Shown here one piece after another: positions 5,946-11,605 of a stretch of 11,605 nucleotides of DNA. This DNA is from an uncultured Planctomycetaceae bacterium (GTDB lineage Bacteria > Planctomycetota > Planctomycetia > Planctomycetales > Planctomycetaceae): assembly GCA_903921605.1 (NCBI GenBank), contig CAIXQV010000045.1, positions 1-11,605 on the forward strand, in the 5' to 3' direction. Positions within the stretch are counted from its first letter, which is position 1. The number at the start of each line of letters is the position of its first letter. Position numbers and translations under genes: made by a program. The notes beneath the pieces were generated by a model. It made no database searches. It worked only from the letters and a program-made list of their open reading frames with translations, and was not told where the DNA came from.

Positions 5946-8714
5946 TTATTGCCCCGGGATTCTGTGGGCGGATCCAGACCGCCGTTCTTCGCGAGTCTGA
6001 TCACTCGGAAAATTGAACTCGTAGTCATCCACGTCCGCAGGATCTGGCTTCCGAGATTCTGGACGTGGGATCGGCTTTGCAGAAACCGATGACAAAACTG
6101 ACAGAACCCCCTGACTGATGCCTGCCTGACGAGTTTCGTCAGTTTTGTCATCGAGTTGTGCAACGGCAGGGTTCACCTCAAATGGTTGGCTAGGTCGTCC
6201 GCCTCCATCTGGCTGTTTCTTTTGCCCTGGCCTGATCCATCCGTGATTGATCAGGAGTTCAAGCGCTCCATCCAGTTCCTTCACACTTCCGGCAGAATTG
6301 CAGTGAATGGAACATTCCCGACCAGTGAACTTTGTGACTGATTCCCGTCTGATCCACTCCACAATCTTGTGGGAAAATTTCTGATCATTGGTCAGCGCCA
6401 TCGTTCCGAAAGCCTGCAGGCTGTGACTCTTGATTTTTTTTCCGAGTGATACCGCGCACGTCATTGTCGACTCGGAAACCTCAACGACCGATGGATCTCG
6501 CCTTGCATCAGCACAAACTGCACAGTGAAGGACTCCGGCGATTCTCAGGACTGCTCCGGGATATTTTGACGCCCAGCCTGTATTGTCCGCCCACGAGCCC
6601 CCCGGCCTCATTTCGATCTCGTTGGCGTGTTGCTCTGTCTTCCAGATTCGATAGGCTTCAGAAGAAAGGTAAATCGTTCGGGATATTGTGTGGCCGTAGT
6701 CATCTTTTTCTTGTTCCATGTTCAACATGGAGAAGACCAGACGGCTCCACTGATCGAGTACCGATTGAGAGATTTCTTTCGGTCTAAGGGTACGAAAACC
6801 GAGACGGCTCTTTGGGACTGCAAACAAGAATCGAGCCAAAAGCCCACGGCCACGGAATGCTTTGTTGTCACCCATTTCCTGCAGAACAAAAGGTTGGCAC
6901 GATACCGCCACCGTGAGGCAGGGATTTTGCAGATCCACCGGCTCCCGGCTCCCACGATGAACACGGACTGGCGAGCCTGCATGGGCCTGCAGGAACACAT
7001 CAAGATTGGGAACGCCTCGACTGTATCGACCGGCGACGATATCAAAGATCCCGCCTTCATCACTCACAATAGAAAGCCGTTCTTCGTGCCGACTCAACAA
7101 CGTGGCAACATGTTCCGGTGTGCAATCATCGGTGATCAGTAACGGCAGACTTTCCGCGGGCGGCAACTCACGTTCAATTGCGTCGATCTCCCTCTGCAGG
7201 TCGACTCTCTCGATTGCGGCTTCTCTCCTACTTGCTTTCACCCTCAATTGCTCGATTCGCTTCTCTGCCGTCTTTCGATGACTTTCGGCCTCTCGAATTG
7301 CTGGAGCCAGCTTTGACCGCTGCTCCTGCTCCCATCTCCGCAAAGGTGATGTCAGGACACCCACAACTGCCGTTTTCCGTTCCCCGGGTGGCATGGCGGG
7401 ACATACAAACAAATTCAACGGTTCTTTATGGGAGCCATCAGAAGCAATCTGATACTTCTTTTGTGATGCTGTCGCCAAAACACCTAGCGCCATCATTCCC
7501 GGCAACTCGACCGGAACTTCGGCCATCTCAACTACAGCATTTACGATGCTCGCAACACATGGTGGGAAGTCGCTGCATTCCATCGGCAACGGCTCCGGAC
7601 CTGCGATCGCGATCAGGTCCGACCATGCTTCCGGGGCCTGTTCGGCTTCGGGATCAGGATTGCAGGATTCGATGACAAAACTGACAGAACTCGTTTTTGA
7701 GCCCTGATGATCCCAGTCATAGAACTCACGGCAGCCGTCCACGGCCTTTTTTATCGTTCCGGTTCGATAATCCTCCCGCTCCCATTTCTCCCGCATCAAT
7801 CCAGATGCCCGGAATACTTCGTCGATCAGATTCGCGTTGCCACCGCACCAGAACGCCAGCATGGAGCACAGCGACAAGTCGGCGGAAGATTGATCGTCCC
7901 CGAATTCGCTGCAATCTCCCGCCCACAATTGGCGGAATTTATCACCATTTCGTGAGGCAGACGCCTTTGTGACGATCTCCTGCACTCCGGCCGAAACAGG
8001 CGTTGCCGGAGTATTGTCAGTTTTGTCATCGACTTTTGCAGATCGGAAAACTGACTCACTCCATTGATCCAATGCCTTTTGCTTCCACAGGATTGATGAT
8101 GAACTTCCCGGCCATCGTCGCCCCGTGACTGTGAAGTATCTCCCGGACTGGTACGCCTCAACATCCAGCTTCGGATTCTTGCGGCCCGACTTTCCCCCAG
8201 GGACCGTTCCCTGAATGATGAACTTCAACCCTGATCCCGAGGGACTGACTTCGCAGTATGAATCTCCGAAGTGCTCCACAGCTTTGATTCCTGTTTCCGT
8301 CAGACTGCCGTCCGCATTCAAACAGCTGTCAACATCCACGCCCATGATGCCGTCATCCTCACAGAAGACGAAACCGATACCGGCATACTCTTTGTTCTGG
8401 TGATAGGCAGCCATCGCTTCCGAGTGTGTCACCCACGTCGTGGGATCGTTCGTTTTTGCTTCTTTGCCGGTCGTGGAATTGATTGGCGGCTTTGTCCATC
8501 TGCCGTCTCGCCAGATCCATTTCCAGCATACCCAACGCGGAAGATTCGCCAGCATCTCTGGAATATGTTTGGTCTCGACGTCGATCCGGGGCGGTTTTAC
8601 TTTGCCGGTCTTATTGATGCGAGAATATTTAGTTTCCCCCACAATGGTGAAACCACAATCTTCAGGAACATCTTGAAAGGGAACCGCTCTCGACTTCTCT
8701 GGCATATTGGCCAT
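5946..8714 (-). CDS. PrimPol-DUF3987 fusion: primase-polymerase with helicase-like ATPase, element replicase
   Basis: The 922-residue protein would prime and unwind element DNA in the cytoplasm. Residues ~55-205 are an archaeo-eukaryotic-type PrimPol domain like that of phage NrS-1 polymerase: LPRWVCWKW, metal-binding GVDVDS (D127, D129), SPSGSGLKF (157-165, where the usual histidine is K/F), and LDVEAYQSGRYFTVTG (183-198). Residues ~258-335 resemble the NrS-1-type helix-bundle domain. Residues ~375-770 match DUF3987: a Walker A-like PPGERKT (442-448), a coiled-coil insert (~465-517), Walker B-like LSIVSDEGG (547-555), and the arginine-rich RGRGLLARF. A winged-helix-like segment lies at ~777-830, followed by a Pro/Asp-rich tail. 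The start at 8714 has AGGAG 10 nt upstream; a second ATG (8705) is close. It is the last gene of the minus-strand module and convergent with the SUMF1 gene. Four copies of a 31-bp repeat lie in its linkers and tail. Family call secure; individual activities inferred. Confidence 0.9.
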   Translation of the reverse strand: MANMPEKSRAVPFQDVPEDCGFTIVGETKYSRINKTGKVKPPRIDVETKHIPEMLANLPRWVCWKWIWRDGRWTKPPINSTTGKEAKTNDPTTWVTHSEAMAAYHQNKEYAGIGFVFCEDDGIMGVDVDSCLNADGSLTETGIKAVEHFGDSYCEVSPSGSGLKFIIQGTVPGGKSGRKNPKLDVEAYQSGRYFTVTGRRWPGSSSSILWKQKALDQWSESVFRSAKVDDKTDNTPATPVSAGVQEIVTKASASRNGDKFRQLWAGDCSEFGDDQSSADLSLCSMLAFWCGGNANLIDEVFRASGLMREKWEREDYRTGTIKKAVDGCREFYDWDHQGSKTSSVSFVIESCNPDPEAEQAPEAWSDLIAIAGPEPLPMECSDFPPCVASIVNAVVEMAEVPVELPGMMALGVLATASQKKYQIASDGSHKEPLNLFVCPAMPPGERKTAVVGVLTSPLRRWEQEQRSKLAPAIREAESHRKTAEKRIEQLRVKASRREAAIERVDLQREIDAIERELPPAESLPLLITDDCTPEHVATLLSRHEERLSIVSDEGGIFDIVAGRYSRGVPNLDVFLQAHAGSPVRVHRGSREPVDLQNPCLTVAVSCQPFVLQEMGDNKAFRGRGLLARFLFAVPKSRLGFRTLRPKEISQSVLDQWSRLVFSMLNMEQEKDDYGHTISRTIYLSSEAYRIWKTEQHANEIEMRPGGSWADNTGWASKYPGAVLRIAGVLHCAVCADARRDPSVVEVSESTMTCAVSLGKKIKSHSLQAFGTMALTNDQKFSHKIVEWIRRESVTKFTGRECSIHCNSAGSVKELDGALELLINHGWIRPGQKKQPDGGGRPSQPFEVNPAVAQLDDKTDETRQAGISQGVLSVLSSVSAKPIPRPESRKPDPADVDDYEFNFPSDQTREERRSGSAHRIPGQ
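6077..6107 (-). repeat. 31-bp repeat, copy 1
   Basis: On the minus strand it reads GTTCTGTCAGTTTTGTCA then TCGGTTTCTGCAA. It encodes VLSVLSSVSA in the replicase C-terminal tail. It shares the core GTCAGTTTTGTCATCG with copies 2-4 and forms an inverted pair with copy 2. Confidence 0.8.
6133..6163 (+). repeat. 31-bp repeat, copy 2
   Basis: On the plus strand it reads GTTTCGTCAGTTTTGTCA then TCGAGTTGTGCAA. It is antisense to the replicase, where it encodes LDDKTDET. It lies 25 bp from copy 1 in inverted orientation; 26 of 31 positions can pair. Confidence 0.8.
7660..7690 (-). repeat. 31-bp repeat, copy 3
   Basis: On the minus strand it reads GTTCTGTCAGTTTTGTCA then TCGAATCCTGCAA. It encodes SVSFVIES, a frame different from copy 1, in the linker between the helix-bundle and DUF3987 parts. 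Confidence 0.8.
8011..8041 (+). repeat. 31-bp repeat, copy 4
   Basis: On the plus strand it reads GTATTGTCAGTTTTGTCA then TCGACTTTTGCAG. It is antisense to the replicase, where it encodes VDDKTDNT, in the linker between the PrimPol and helix-bundle parts. It is inverted relative to copy 3, 320 bp away. Confidence 0.78.
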
Positions 8715-8776
8715 AATTCTATAACTCCTGAGCTGATGGAAAACTTCTCGGGTGGCGGTCGCGTGGTGGCGACAAA

Positions 8777-8923
8777 TCAGAGGCCGGTAGTCAGCGTGAT
8801 GCTGAGCCGGCTTTCTTTTTTGGTGGTCAACATTCGCCCATCTTGGCGAATGCCGGGCGGTCGCAATTGGTTCGCGGGTGTCTCGCCTGTGGCGTTGGCG
8901 GTCCCCAGGGAATCGTGGGTCAC
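8777..8923 (-). CDS. Possible small protein of 48 residues overlapping the DUF1580 gene stop
   Basis: An open frame starts with GTG at 8923-8921, overlapping the TGA stop of the DUF1580 gene (GTGA arrangement, typical of coupled translation). It ends with TGA at 8777-8779, 62 bp before the replicase start. The product begins VTHDSLGTANATGETP and ends SRLSITLTTGL, with no membrane segment and no recognised family. Support is the overlap, the shared direction, and that it fills an otherwise empty gap in a tight module. Against it, the stretch is short, carries hairpins that could be the real function, and has no independent ribosome site. No function is proposed. Confidence 0.35.
   Translation of the reverse strand: MTHDSLGTANATGETPANQLRPPGIRQDGRMLTTKKESRLSITLTTGL
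8783..8821 (+). terminator. Hairpin followed by T-rich tract (plus-strand terminator-like)
   Basis: GCCGG (8783-8787) pairs with CCGGC (8807-8811), and TCAGC (8791-8795) with GCTGA (8801-8805) around a GTGAT loop. TTTCTTTTTT follows. The orientation would stop plus-strand (antisense) transcription; no plus-strand gene ends here, so the role is unclear. Confidence 0.35.
8831..8852. repeat. Perfect 8-bp inverted repeat between DUF1580 and replicase genes
   Basis: CATTCGCC-CATCTT-GGCGAATG. Together with the hairpin at 8783-8811 it makes the gap before the replicase structurally rich. Candidates are an operator, an mRNA structure tuning replicase expression, or part of a replication origin. Confidence 0.45.
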
Positions 8924-9258
8924 TTTGCGCGATGCTGGCGGTGCATGCGGCGATTGCTCAACAGGCCTGCAGCCGCAAGTTCGGCGTCAGAGACGTCGGG
9001 CGATTGCTGTGCCACTTGCTTCATTCGTTGCAGCCGAGCGTCTGTGACCGAGTCGAGAAACTCTCGAATGGCTTTCTTTGTGGTACACGGCTGACGGCCT
9101 GCGTACCAGACCTGCAATCGAATTCGTTTCCCGTCGACACCGGCCAGTCCGCGAGTGATCCAGCGGTGTACCGTGCTCGGATTCTTTTCACCGGGGATCT
9201 CTTCCCGGATTGCCTGATTCAGCGGAATCAGTGAGTCTATCAGTTCGGCTGTGCGCAT
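8920..9258 (-). CDS. DUF1580-family small DNA-binding protein, candidate excisionase or regulator
   Basis: From ATG 9258 the product has 112 residues. The start is chosen because GAGG lies 6 nt upstream; the longer in-frame start at 9342 would add a basic, unconserved N-terminus. The first ~70 residues resemble the planctomycete family DUF1580. A helix-turn-helix-like segment (SLIPLNQAIREEIPG to STVHRWITRGL) is followed by a short beta unit with the typical pattern RLQVWYAGRQPCTTKKAIREF. Family members lie next to integrases, and the fold resembles the MerR/excisionase type. The inferred job is therefore excision control or transcription control at att or operator sites; this is not shown by the sequence. 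The C-terminal ~40 residues are basic and helical. The stop overlaps a possible GTG start of a 48-codon frame. GCGAACT boxes lie about 100 bp upstream. Confidence 0.75.
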   Translation of the reverse strand: MRTAELIDSLIPLNQAIREEIPGEKNPSTVHRWITRGLAGVDGKRIRLQVWYAGRQPCTTKKAIREFLDSVTDARLQRMKQVAQQSPDVSDAELAAAGLLSNRRMHRQHRAK

Positions 9259-9353
9259 AAAAAACCTCACTTGCATTCTTTCGAAGTGGCCCGGAATGAA
9301 CCGCGTTCGGTGCAGTGAGGATATGCGTTTTGAGAGCATCAAATAGTCGATTA

Positions 9354-9386
9354 AGTTCGCTGCGAACTACTGCGAACTAGCGAACT
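9354..9386. promoter_or_regulatory. Cluster of four GCGAACT boxes upstream of the DUF1580 gene
   Basis: AGTTCGC (9354-9360) and GCGAACT (9362-9368) form a perfect inverted repeat with one central base. Two further direct copies follow at 9372-9378 and 9380-9386. They overlap the last codons and stop of the upstream 242-residue gene, so they sit at the gene junction. A dimeric repressor, initiator or excisionase could bind here. Confidence 0.55.
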
Positions 9387-10095
9387 CTTTTAAGGCGATT
9401 TCTGCGGCCTTGATCATGCGAGTCTTTGAACCCCCGATTGTTTCTGCAATACCCGTTTTCGTTGGCGTTTGGCCGTCGAATTTTGCCTGATATTCTGCGA
9501 TGTATTTCCGGCAGGCGTCGATGTCCTTGTTGGTGGGGTCACCACCGTCTTTTCGGGAATTCCTGCCCGGAGAGTAGGGGGCAATGCGCGAAAGACTTTC
9601 CTCAATAGTCTGAATTTCGATCTCAAGCTGGATGGCCACGAATTTTGAATCGTAACTCCGCCAATCAAGTGTCTGAGTTGCTTGAAGGTGTGAAAGCGGC
9701 ATTGTCGCTTTCGAGTTAGTGAGCAACAACAGTTGGTTGACAGCCTCAAGCACAACTCCAGACCAGCTCCTGGAGTGAAGGCCACCATACGAAATCACAC
9801 TGTCACGGCATACCAGCCGACGAGGAAGAGCGTCCCTCAGGGCTGTAATGTCCATCATTACCGCCCGCATTCGCTCGATGGTCTCTACAAACAATTCCTG
9901 AACTTGGTCGGCATCTCGCTGCGGTGCCATGGGTACGATCCATGACAGGCCATCGTTCAGTTTGCAAACGCTGGCGAAAAACGTAACGGCCGCTTCAAGT
10001 GGATTCGAATTATCTTTGCGAAGTGCCTCAAGAGCGTGTTCAAGTTCTCGTTTCCACTGCAGATCGCCCAGCTCTAACTGCTCGTTACTTTTCAT
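9367..10095 (-). CDS. Unrecognised 242-residue element protein with probable C-terminal helix-turn-helix
   Basis: I do not recognise the family. The start at 10095 has GGGAG about 8 nt upstream, and it follows the recombinase by 121 bp on the same strand. No signal peptide or membrane segment is seen. The protein is acidic and mainly helical: residues 1-90 hold long amphipathic helices (WKRELEHALEALRKD, VQELFVETIERMRAVM), the middle (~90-185) is mixed, and a short Gly/Asn/Lys-rich hinge (PGRNSRKDGGDPTNKD) precedes the last ~50 residues. These read as a helix-turn-helix-like unit (CRKYIAEYQAKF, TPTKTGIAETIGGSKTRMIKAAEIAL), so DNA binding is likely. The position between recombinase and DUF1580 gene suggests regulation, partition or replication initiation of the element. 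The GCGAACT boxes overlapping its 3' end could be its target or that of the next gene product. Confidence 0.75.
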   Translation of the reverse strand: MKSNEQLELGDLQWKRELEHALEALRKDNSNPLEAAVTFFASVCKLNDGLSWIVPMAPQRDADQVQELFVETIERMRAVMMDITALRDALPRRLVCRDSVISYGGLHSRSWSGVVLEAVNQLLLLTNSKATMPLSHLQATQTLDWRSYDSKFVAIQLEIEIQTIEESLSRIAPYSPGRNSRKDGGDPTNKDIDACRKYIAEYQAKFDGQTPTKTGIAETIGGSKTRMIKAAEIALKEFASSQ

Positions 10096-10136
10096 AGCAG
10101 CGACTCCCGAAAGTCATCACCCGAAAATAAAGAAGA

Positions 10137-10190
10137 TGCAGGGCAGGCGGTTTTCGGGAACCGCTCTTCGGGGATCAGCCTATCCCTGCA
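10137..10190. repeat. Nested inverted repeats between recombinase and the 242-residue gene
   Basis: TGCAGGG (10137-10143) can pair with CCCTGCA (10184-10190). Inside lies GCGGTT-TTCGGG-AACCGC (10147-10164). An alternative pairing GGGAT/ATCCC (10171-10175 with 10182-10186) competes with the outer stem. There is no T tract on the minus strand after the stem, so a simple terminator for the recombinase is not supported. A 5' leader structure is possible. Confidence 0.35.
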
Positions 10191-10216
10191 GGTTTCAGTC
10201 TATCATCTGACCAGCA

Positions 10217-11374
10217 TCAACCAACTGATCTCATGATCTGCTTTGCTGCGTCAAAATCGAGTTCAGCGTAAACGCTGGTCATGTCCGCTGTGCTATGGCC
10301 CAGCACGGTTCGAGTCCCTTCGAGTCCGTAATGCTTTCGCAACTCTGTGGCGGCATTGTGCCGGAGTCGATTGGGCGCCCACGGTGTGACCTTCGCAAGT
10401 CTGCAGGCTCTGGCTATCGCTCTTGAGTAGCTGTCCCGTCGATAATGTTCGCCCGGGGCGCGTTGTGGATCCTCAATTCGTTCCCGACTTTCCTGACAGG
10501 GCGTCAATGGGCTTTGTCGATCCTGCCTTCGCTTCTCGCTCCGTTTTGCTTCGGCATCTTCCGGGGAAAATAGGAATCGAGTCCGATCGGCAGTGAGATA
10601 TGGCCGCATGATCGTTTGAGCTTTCGGCCCCAGGAAAATCAGTCGCTGCCGACCATGGTGCTCGGTTTTGTGCTCAGATGGACGGTATTCCCAGACGTCG
10701 CCGGTCAGGCTGATGTCCGATAGTCGCATCAGGCAGACTTCCCCTGGTCGCATGCCGCTCACCAGTTGCAACTGAATCATCGCCCAGACCTGATCGCTCA
10801 CAAACGGCTTTACCGCGTCGATATCGGCTTGATGAACAGGCTTAACGGGCTGTGTTTCTTTGGCCTCAGATCGCCCCAGACGCAGCCCCGTGACTGCTCG
10901 ACAGGCCTGATAGATCTCCGGGCGAACGTGCTCATTCTCAACACCCCAGCGAATCATTCGATTGATTCGCTGTACTGCGGCATTGATGCCGGTTCTGCTC
11001 CAGGCTAGGGCGATCATCTCTTCTCGCACGTCTTTTAGCCGGCGAGCCCCGAAGTTTGCGACCTTTTCACGTCCGCACTTTGCTGTCAGTGGACGCAGCG
11101 CGAGTTGAATACAGTGAACTTCGCTGGTCTGCTTGCCGTTCTTGCGGTAGTACTGTCGGGCGAAATCGACGTAGAGAATGCAGAGACGTGAAATCGTCAG
11201 CGTTTCCCGATCGGCATTGAAAGTGGATCCCAACCACTGAGCGATTAGACGGTTATATCGTTCCTGTGACTCCGGAGATTTGTTTTCTCCGAGGTAGTGG
11301 AACTTGCCGTTAATGCGGACGTAGGCTTGTCCGGTCGGCTTGTGAAGTGAGTACTTCGGCGTTCGCTTTGCCAT
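10217..11374 (-). CDS. int: Tyrosine recombinase (phage-type integrase) of the element
   Basis: A 385-residue site-specific recombinase that inserts and excises the element at tRNA-Ala. The start at 11374 (MAKRTPKYSLHKPTGQAYVR) matches the start of the homologous pseudogene; the open frame extends upstream through the tRNA, which is not coding. An N-terminal arm-binding-like segment occupies ~1-45, a SAM-like core-binding domain ~50-165, and the catalytic domain ~185-385. Catalytic residues seen: R209 (SGMRPGEV), K236 (SEHKTEHHGR), R338-H339 (NRLRHNAATEL, with N335 where many members have His), H360 (VLGH), nucleophile Y369 (SVYAE). All essential positions are present, so it should be active. 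It is the first gene after the att site, transcribed away from the tRNA. There is no clear Shine-Dalgarno; an inverted repeat lies 24-50 bp upstream and may be an operator. Confidence 0.93.
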   Translation of the reverse strand: MAKRTPKYSLHKPTGQAYVRINGKFHYLGENKSPESQERYNRLIAQWLGSTFNADRETLTISRLCILYVDFARQYYRKNGKQTSEVHCIQLALRPLTAKCGREKVANFGARRLKDVREEMIALAWSRTGINAAVQRINRMIRWGVENEHVRPEIYQACRAVTGLRLGRSEAKETQPVKPVHQADIDAVKPFVSDQVWAMIQLQLVSGMRPGEVCLMRLSDISLTGDVWEYRPSEHKTEHHGRQRLIFLGPKAQTIMRPYLTADRTRFLFSPEDAEAKRSEKRRQDRQSPLTPCQESRERIEDPQRAPGEHYRRDSYSRAIARACRLAKVTPWAPNRLRHNAATELRKHYGLEGTRTVLGHSTADMTSVYAELDFDAAKQIMRSVG

Positions 11375-11397
11375 GCTTGCGGCCCATTTCTGGTGTA

Positions 11398-11459
11398 GTG
11401 AAACGTGTAGTAAACTCGTTTCACGCCGCACTGCTTTGAAAGCAGGTTTCCGTAAACCA
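11398..11459. promoter_or_regulatory. Inverted repeats between recombinase start and att site
   Basis: Three structures lie in the 106 bp between the recombinase start and the right att copy: GTGAAACG-11 nt-CGTTTCAC (11398-11424), CTGCTTT-G-AAAGCAG (11431-11445) and GGTTT-CCGT-AAACC (11445-11458). They are candidates for recombinase arm sites, a recombinase promoter with operator, or a weak tRNA transcript end. No T tract follows, unlike the left end of the element. Confidence 0.45.
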
Positions 11460-11480
11460 CGGAACAGCAAAGACTTAAGT

Positions 11481-11556
<76 letters not shown>

Positions 11557-11605
11557 GGGGAGTCTGCTCCATTCAAGTTGCCCTGAACGATGCGGGGGAA
11601 CGCTA

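Noticed and set aside
6077..8041. CRISPR array made of the 31-bp repeats
   Set aside because: Only four copies with unequal spacing (25 to about 1500 bp), mixed orientation, location inside a coding gene, and no cas genes.
8783..8821. Terminator of the DUF1580 transcript
   Set aside because: The T tract follows the stem on the plus strand, whereas the gene is transcribed on the minus strand, where no T tract follows.
8271..9047. Plus-strand open frame of 258 codons
   Set aside because: It crosses the replicase start, the following gap and the DUF1580 gene in antisense. The composition looks like a shadow, and there is no ribosome site.

Overview
The window looks like planctomycete DNA. The pointers are a DUF1580-type small DNA-binding protein (a family essentially confined to Planctomycetes), a secreted SUMF1/FGE-sulfatase-domain protein with helical spacer repeats, and a large secreted di-haem peroxidase. 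No species can be named from the sequence alone.

Layout. Positions 1-2198 (minus strand) hold a di-haem cytochrome c peroxidase (CCP/MauG family) that runs off the left edge. Its signal peptide and mature part lie in different reading frames. Positions 2199-2541 are intergenic. Positions 2542-3309 (minus) are a dead tyrosine-recombinase gene with an in-frame stop and a large internal deletion that removed the catalytic core. Next to it lie a palindromic repeat and an intrinsic terminator, then a 45-bp copy of the 3' part of a tRNA-Ala gene (3458-3502). A matching copy at 11481-11525 lies inside an intact tRNA-Ala(GGC) gene (11484-11556, minus).

The two 45-bp copies bound an integrative element of about 8.07 kb. 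Its minus-strand, probably operonic, module runs from the tRNA inward: an intact tyrosine recombinase (10217-11374), an unrecognised 242-aa protein with a likely C-terminal helix-turn-helix (9367-10095), a DUF1580 protein (8920-9258), possibly a 48-aa overlapping small ORF (8777-8923), and a 922-aa PrimPol-DUF3987 fusion (5946-8714). The last is primase-polymerase and helicase-like ATPase in one chain. The single plus-strand gene (3980/4028-5791) encodes a secreted SUMF1-domain protein and looks like cargo. The dead integrase outside the left boundary is a homologue in the same orientation beside an att copy. This suggests successive tandem integrations at the same tRNA, the older element being reduced to a stub.

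How it may work: the recombinase inserts the element at the anticodon-loop end of tRNA-Ala and regenerates the tRNA. The DUF1580 protein and the 242-aa protein are candidate excision or regulatory factors. The PrimPol-DUF3987 protein would replicate the excised circle. No capsid, conjugation or toxin genes are visible, so the element resembles a minimal satellite-like or IME-like unit.

The most unusual signal is a 31-bp sequence present four times inside the replicase gene, in both orientations and three reading contexts. All copies fall in inter-domain linkers or the C-terminal tail, so the DNA itself (origin iterons, protein-binding sites or a tiny inserted repeat) seems to be what is conserved. 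A second palindromic repeat sits in the linker of the dead integrase, and a cluster of GCGAACT boxes sits in front of the DUF1580 gene.
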